From Anaerolineae bacterium (GTDB lineage: Bacteria > Chloroflexota > Anaerolineae > 4572-78 > J111): a stretch of 9,790 nucleotides of DNA. Shown here in pieces: positions 7,180 through 9,790 of the stretch. The notes beneath the pieces are model-generated. The model was not told the DNA's origin. It was given only the letters and a program-made list of their open reading frames with translations, and made no database searches. The position numbers were made by a program, and so were the translations under genes. Numbering within the stretch: the stretch's first letter is position 1; each line of letters begins with the position of its first letter. The stretch is taken from NCBI GenBank assembly GCA_023382535.1, contig JAHDWA010000158.1, positions 1 to 9,790 on the forward strand. Direction: 5' to 3'.

Positions 7180-7491
7180 CTACCCGACAGACGTCCAGGC
7201 TGGGGGATCGCTGGCGGGGAACGACTCCCAAGCTGCCACATCTACAATGTCTGCTGGATCAATCGTGCGGTCTGGCAATCCTTGATGGACCTGTTCGAAG
7301 TGGCTCCTGGGTTCGGCCTCAAGTTGGGCCTGTTCACCTTTGTCTAAGACGCGCTGCCCAGCCCAGCCACGATACACCAGGTAGCCGCCCCAGCAAATAA
7401 ATGCAATCCCCTTTAAAGAAGGACGAGTCAGACCGTAGAGGATAAGCGTCCCCCCACCTATGACAGCTAACCAACGCCTGATACTATTCAT
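7180..7491 (-). CDS. Small membrane protein, DUF2892-like, with SFPASDPPAW tail
   Basis: A protein of 103 residues on the minus strand and the only minus-strand gene in the window. Residues about 7-23 and 26-43 form two hydrophobic segments ('WLAVIGGGTLILYGLTRPS', 'GIAFICWGGYLVYRG'), as in DUF2892-type inner-membrane proteins. The rest is polar and ends in WESFPASDPPAW (88-99), a short motif common in small bacterial stress-associated and DUF2892-linked proteins. Its function is unknown. The ATG at 7489-7491 (read in reverse) is preceded by GGAGG (complement of 7501-7505) at 9 bases, a good ribosome binding site. It converges on the APC relic and diverges from the region at 7560 onward. Its intact frame beside decayed neighbours suggests it is still maintained. 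Confidence 0.75.
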   Translation of the reverse strand: MNSIRRWLAVIGGGTLILYGLTRPSLKGIAFICWGGYLVYRGWAGQRVLDKGEQAQLEAEPRSHFEQVHQGLPDRTIDPADIVDVAAWESFPASDPPAWTSVG

Positions 7492-7566
7492 GATTGCGAT
7501 CCTCCATACCTCTGAAAGAATATGTTGAGCCAGCTCTTTATGGGGTGATTAATAATCTTCTCTGTT

Positions 7567-7604
7567 CAGCCTGATGGCTGTCCCGTTGTAGGCCAGCAGC
7601 CATC
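7567..7604. repeat. Competing inverted repeats in the 7500-7931 gap
   Basis: CAGCC (7567-7571) can pair with GGCTG (7576-7580) over a TGAT loop. Alternatively GATGGCTG (7573-7580) can pair with CAGCCATC (7597-7604) over a 16-base loop. The two folds exclude each other because both use 7576-7580. Nothing near it is clearly a gene under its control. Confidence 0.3.
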
Positions 7605-7627
7605 GATTTGAAGTACTTATCCTTGAG

Positions 7628-7753
7628 TACATTATACTCCCAACAGCCTTTTCCACTAAAGATGTTCCGGTTGTGCAAATCCTGGCCGGCGAGATGGGCG
7701 GCTTTGAGGTGGCCCATCAGGTGCGTGAATTCAGCGAGGAAACTGCTTCATAA
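7628..7753 (+). pseudogene. Possible receiver-domain (response regulator) scrap
   Basis: An open frame ending in TAA at 7751-7753 reads '...DVPVVQILAGEMGGFEVAHQ' followed by 'VREFSEE'. It recalls the receiver-domain segment that follows the phosphorylated aspartate (L-P-x-M-D-G-F-E-V-x-x-x-V-R-E-F-S). There is no ribosome binding site, no start codon in a sensible place, no aspartate at the expected position and no output domain. If the resemblance is real it is a relic of about 40 codons; chance is possible. It adds to the signs of gene loss in 6600-7760. Confidence 0.28.
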
Positions 7754-7815
7754 AACCTGGCCCATTTAACCGTAAAGAAGCAGAGGCGAAAAGGCCGCGG
7801 TGATTTAGCTGTGGT

Positions 7816-7877
7816 TTTTCATGCTATTTTCATGGTTTTGCGGTCTGATTCTATGCGTTTTTCATTGCTTATATGAT
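7816..7877 (+). promoter_or_regulatory. Candidate regulatory region with three TTTTCAT repeats and a -10-like box
   Basis: TTTTCATG occurs at 7816-7823 and 7827-7834, and TTTTCATT at 7859-7866. Starts are 11 and 32 bases apart, close to one and three helical turns. A TATGAT box (7872-7877) follows, 54 bases before the coiled-coil gene, but I see no good -35 box at the usual distance. An activator-type or alternative promoter is inferred. Confidence 0.3.
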
Positions 7878-7931
7878 ACGATAAGGGTGTGGGAGGGCTT
7901 CAAACGATTGTAATAATAAAGGAGAACGGCG

Positions 7932-8390
7932 ATGATAGTGAAGGAATCCTTTCAAGACAAAATCGAGACCGAACTTAAGGTCTGGAGAGATAGAATTGAG
8001 CAGTTGAAAGCTCAGACTATTACAGCTCAACCCGAAGCTAAAGTCATATATCAAGAGCAATATAACAAGTTAGCTGCCAGACAGGCCGAAGTGGCGCAAA
8101 AATTAGAGGCCTTGCGGCAGGCCAGGGGCGACCAATGGGAAGACTTAAGAAGTGGCGTCGAAAAGGCCCTGATTGCCTTGGAGGAAAGTTTTGACCGAGT
8201 CAAGGAAAAAGTGACTCAAGTCGGCTGGCTCGGCTGGGCCCAGGGGATGACGGAGAAACGGAAGTTTGATTCAGAGGGCTGGGCCGAAGGAATGGGACAT
8301 AGGGTGGGTCATTCCGAAGGTTGGGTTGAAGGCATGGGCTACCAGCCCGAGGATTCGGTCGGCTGGGCCGAAGGAATGAAGACGTCATAA
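7932..8390 (+). CDS. Coiled-coil protein with four GWxEGM-type repeats (sll1863-like N-terminus)
   Basis: A soluble protein of 152 residues. Residues about 5-92 are charged and helical ('DKIETELKVWRDRIEQLKAQ', 'LAARQAEVAQKLEALRQA', 'WEDLRSGVEKALIALEESF') and should form coiled coils. They resemble the small stress-induced coiled-coil proteins of the cyanobacterial sll1863 type. Residues 100-150 are different: four copies of a GW(A/V)(E/Q)GM motif with GW at 101, 116, 130 and 144, spaced 15, 14 and 14 residues, mostly preceded by acidic or Ser residues. Two of the four DNA copies are identical over 18 bases (8277-8294 and 8361-8378), so the tail arose by recent duplication or is kept alike. 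The ATG is 5-6 bases after AAAGGAGAA (7918-7926). Its function is unknown; a stress role is inferred from the N-terminal resemblance and neighbours. Confidence 0.85.
   Translation: MIVKESFQDKIETELKVWRDRIEQLKAQTITAQPEAKVIYQEQYNKLAARQAEVAQKLEALRQARGDQWEDLRSGVEKALIALEESFDRVKEKVTQVGWLGWAQGMTEKRKFDSEGWAEGMGHRVGHSEGWVEGMGYQPEDSVGWAEGMKTS
8232..8378 (+). repeat. Four-unit coding repeat in the coiled-coil gene
   Basis: Units begin at 8232, 8277, 8319 and 8361, with core GGCTGGGCCGAAGGAATG and variants. Periods are 45, 42 and 42 bases, all multiples of three, so the frame is kept. Confidence 0.8.
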
Positions 8391-8425
8391 TTGTTTAAAG
8401 GTTAGGCTAAACAGGTCAAAGAAAA

Positions 8426-8482
8426 ATGAAAAAGACGTAATACCTTGTTGCCAGCTTAAACCCTATTGCCTCCCTAATCGCC
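8426..8482 (+). other. Probable lost N-terminus of the HEAT-repeat gene, with stop at codon 5
   Basis: ATG 8426 opens ATG-AAA-AAG-ACG and meets TAA at 8438-8440. The same frame is then open with 'YLVASLNPIASLIAML' and runs straight into the HEAT protein. The segment NPIASLIAMLNNDDG looks like the first helix of HEAT relatives, so the ancestral start was probably at 8426. A weak AGG (8413-8415) precedes it. Either the first HEAT helix is partly lost, or the stop is a base error or a read-through site. Confidence 0.45.
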
Positions 8483-8956
8483 ATGTTGAATAATGACGAT
8501 GGCTTGACCCGCTCCCACGCCCGTAAGGCTCTGGTGAAGATAGGAACCGCAGCCGTACCCTCCTTAATCCAAATCCTGACCGATCCCCAAGATCGTCTCC
8601 GCTGGGAGGCTGCCAAGGCTTTGAGCCAAATAGGTGATCCAACGGCGGCATTGGCGCTGGTGAAAGCTTTGGATGACGATAATTCCGGAGTTCGCTGGCT
8701 GGCAGCCGAAGGTTTAGTTACCGTGGGGCAGGCAGGGTTGGTTCCTTTGTTGGAAGCATTGAAGCAACATTCAGATTCGGTCCGGCTGCGGGAGGGTGCG
8801 CACCACGTGCTGCGCAGCCTGGCTAGAGAGGACTTGTATGCTTCAATCGTAACACCCGTCTTAGCCGTGTTGGAGGACATCGAGCCGGCAATTCAGTTAC
8901 CCTTGGCGGCGCATGCTGCGCTAAGCCTGCTCGCGCCAGCCCTGGACTGGCATTGA
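8483..8956 (+). CDS. HEAT-repeat protein
   Basis: A protein of 157 residues from ATG 8483, made of helical pairs of the HEAT/PBS-lyase type. Repeats are visible as 'RSHARKALVKIGTAAVPSLI', 'RWEAAKALSQIGDPTAALAL' and 'VRWLAAEGLVTVGQAGLVPL', then a less regular 'RLREGAHHVLRSLARED' region and a final helix. Such proteins act as binding scaffolds; some relatives are phycobilin lyases, but no cysteine or chromophore residue supports that here. Partner and role are unknown. ATG 8483 has no Shine-Dalgarno, and homology seems to extend upstream to 8426, where an in-frame TAA intervenes, so the true N-terminus is unsure. The gene follows the coiled-coil gene by 36 bases (from 8426) and is likely co-transcribed with it. 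Confidence 0.8.
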   Translation: MLNNDDGLTRSHARKALVKIGTAAVPSLIQILTDPQDRLRWEAAKALSQIGDPTAALALVKALDDDNSGVRWLAAEGLVTVGQAGLVPLLEALKQHSDSVRLREGAHHVLRSLAREDLYASIVTPVLAVLEDIEPAIQLPLAAHAALSLLAPALDWH

Positions 8957-8978
8957 ACCTCTTGAAAAAGGTGGACTC

Positions 8979-9038
8979 ATGCATGGAAAGGGTGTTAGTC
9001 GGATAACGAAATTATCTCCCAACAGGATCATGGTATGA
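8979..9038 (+). CDS. Possible 19-codon leader frame overlapping the gdhA start
   Basis: ATG 8979, with AAAAAGGTGG (8964-8973) at a fitting distance, opens a 19-codon frame reading 'MHGKGVSRITKLSPNRIMV'. It ends in TGA at 9036-9038. That stop overlaps the ATG of the dehydrogenase (9035-9037) as ATGA, the usual arrangement for translational coupling. No family is recognised and chance is possible; its interest lies in the combination of Shine-Dalgarno and overlap. Confidence 0.33.
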   Translation: MHGKGVSRITKLSPNRIMV

Positions 9039-9790
9039 CATTAATGGTCCAAGCGCCTGCTTGGGTAACTACCCCAAGCACGGTTGTCGAAGGTAGCTTA
9101 TTAACCACGATTTTCGCTCACCTTGATCGGGCTTGTGACCAGCTCGCCCTCGATGATGGCCTTCTCGCCATCCTCCGGCAGCCGGAGCGCGAATTGACGG
9201 TGGCGCTGCCGATTATCCGCGATGATGAGACCATCTCCGTTTATACCGGTTATCGAGTGCAACACTCCTCGGCGCGGGGACCGTGCAAGGGTGGCCTGCG
9301 CTTCCACCCAAGTATCAACCTGGAAGAGGTGCGCGCCCTGGCCATGCTGATGACACTCAAATGCGCCGTCGCTAATTTACCCTTCGGTGGAGCCAAAGGG
9401 GGAGTGGTGGTCGAACCGGCTAGCCTCTCTGAGAGTGAATTAAGACGGCTGACCCGGCGCTACGCGGCCATGATCCTGCCGATCCTGGGCGGCAAGCGAG
9501 ATATCCTGGCGCCTGATATTAATACCAACGAACAAACGATGACCTGGATTGTGGACACGATTTCTATGCTTCAGGATCAGGCTATGCCCGAGATTGCGAC
9601 CGGCAAACCAATTTCCCTGGGCGGCTCCCCAGGACGAAGCGAGGCGACGGGGCGCGGTATCGCCATCGCTGCCGTCGAGATGCTGGGCCGGCAGGGGTGC
9701 GACCCCAGGGCAGTCCGGGTAGCTGTGCAGGGCTTTGGCAAGGTTGGCTCGGCTGTCGCTAACATCTTAGCCCAGGAGTATGGCTGTAAG
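9035..9790 (+). CDS. gdhA: Glutamate (Glu/Leu/Phe/Val) dehydrogenase, N-terminal 252 residues, cut by window end
   Basis: Catalyses reversible oxidative deamination of glutamate to 2-oxoglutarate and ammonia with NAD(P)+ in the cytosol, linking carbon and nitrogen metabolism. Visible marks are 'GPCKGGLRFHPS' with substrate-binding K85, 'LMTLKCAVANLPFGGAKGGV' with K109 and catalytic K121, 'LAPDINTNEQTMTWIVD' with catalytic D161, 'SLGGSPGRSEATGRG' (195-208), and the Rossmann glycines 'VQGFGKVGS' (231-239). The frame is open to position 9790 without a stop; about 160-180 residues of the cofactor domain are missing. Cofactor choice cannot be read because the loop after the second strand lies outside. 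ATG 9035 follows AGGA (9024-9027) by 7 bases; ATG 9044 is a second possible start. All key residues seen are intact, so it should be active if the rest is whole. Confidence 0.95.
   Translation, partial: MTLMVQAPAWVTTPSTVVEGSLLTTIFAHLDRACDQLALDDGLLAILRQPERELTVALPIIRDDETISVYTGYRVQHSSARGPCKGGLRFHPSINLEEVRALAMLMTLKCAVANLPFGGAKGGVVVEPASLSESELRRLTRRYAAMILPILGGKRDILAPDINTNEQTMTWIVDTISMLQDQAMPEIATGKPISLGGSPGRSEATGRGIAIAAVEMLGRQGCDPRAVRVAVQGFGKVGSAVANILAQEYGCK

Noticed and set aside
8232..8378. CRISPR-like array
   Set aside because: The repeats are in frame, divergent and part of the protein's GWxEGM tail; there are no unique spacers between identical repeats.
8416..8880. Minus-strand frame of 154 codons opposite the HEAT gene
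   Set aside because: The plus-strand frame has clear HEAT repeats; the antisense frame has low-complexity composition and no family signs.

Overview
The window reads as bacterial chromosome of middling G+C. It most resembles Chloroflexota (Caldilineae/Anaerolineae-like) gene content. The signs are a HEAT-repeat protein and a sll1863-type coiled-coil protein next to PRC-barrel, Usp and ion-antiporter genes, plus a glutamate dehydrogenase of the short bacterial type. The phylum is an inference from gene families; no rRNA or marker gene is present to fix it.

Layout. Positions 1-143 hold a doubtful end of an upstream frame. Positions 181-1671 encode a three-PRC/two-BON protein with a textbook ribosome binding site. 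After a structured leader, 1896-3713 encodes an SLC13-type permease with two soluble RCK_C-like domains. An AT-rich gap with a possible terminator and a hairpin leads to a tandem universal stress protein (4009-4968). It is followed closely by a CPA1-type K+(Na+)/H+ antiporter of the NhaP2/CvrA kind with a C-terminal RCK_C domain (5043-6491). Then comes a zone of gene decay. A long stem-loop precedes an N-terminal remnant of an MrpA-like antiporter subunit (6599-6840, frameshifted), which abuts the C-terminal tail of an APC-family permease (6842-7129, with an internal stop). A small convergent membrane protein lies on the minus strand (7180-7491). Positions 7500-7931 hold a possible receiver-domain scrap and a candidate regulatory region. 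The plus strand then carries a coiled-coil protein with a GWxEGM repeat tail (7932-8390), a HEAT-repeat protein with a questionable start (8483-8956), and the first 252 codons of glutamate dehydrogenase, which runs off the window (9035-9790).

Together these genes look like an ion-homeostasis and general-stress neighbourhood: two RCK-regulated transporters, relics of two more transporters, a Usp sensor and several small stress-type proteins. Nearly all face the same way, but gaps of 70-430 bases with structured leaders suggest several transcription units, not one operon. No mobile element, CRISPR array, tRNA or rRNA gene was recognised. The most unusual items are the leader/hairpin before the SLC13 gene, the MrpA/APC relic junction, the GWxEGM repeat tail, the in-frame stop at codon 5 of the HEAT frame, and a 19-codon frame that overlaps the glutamate dehydrogenase start.
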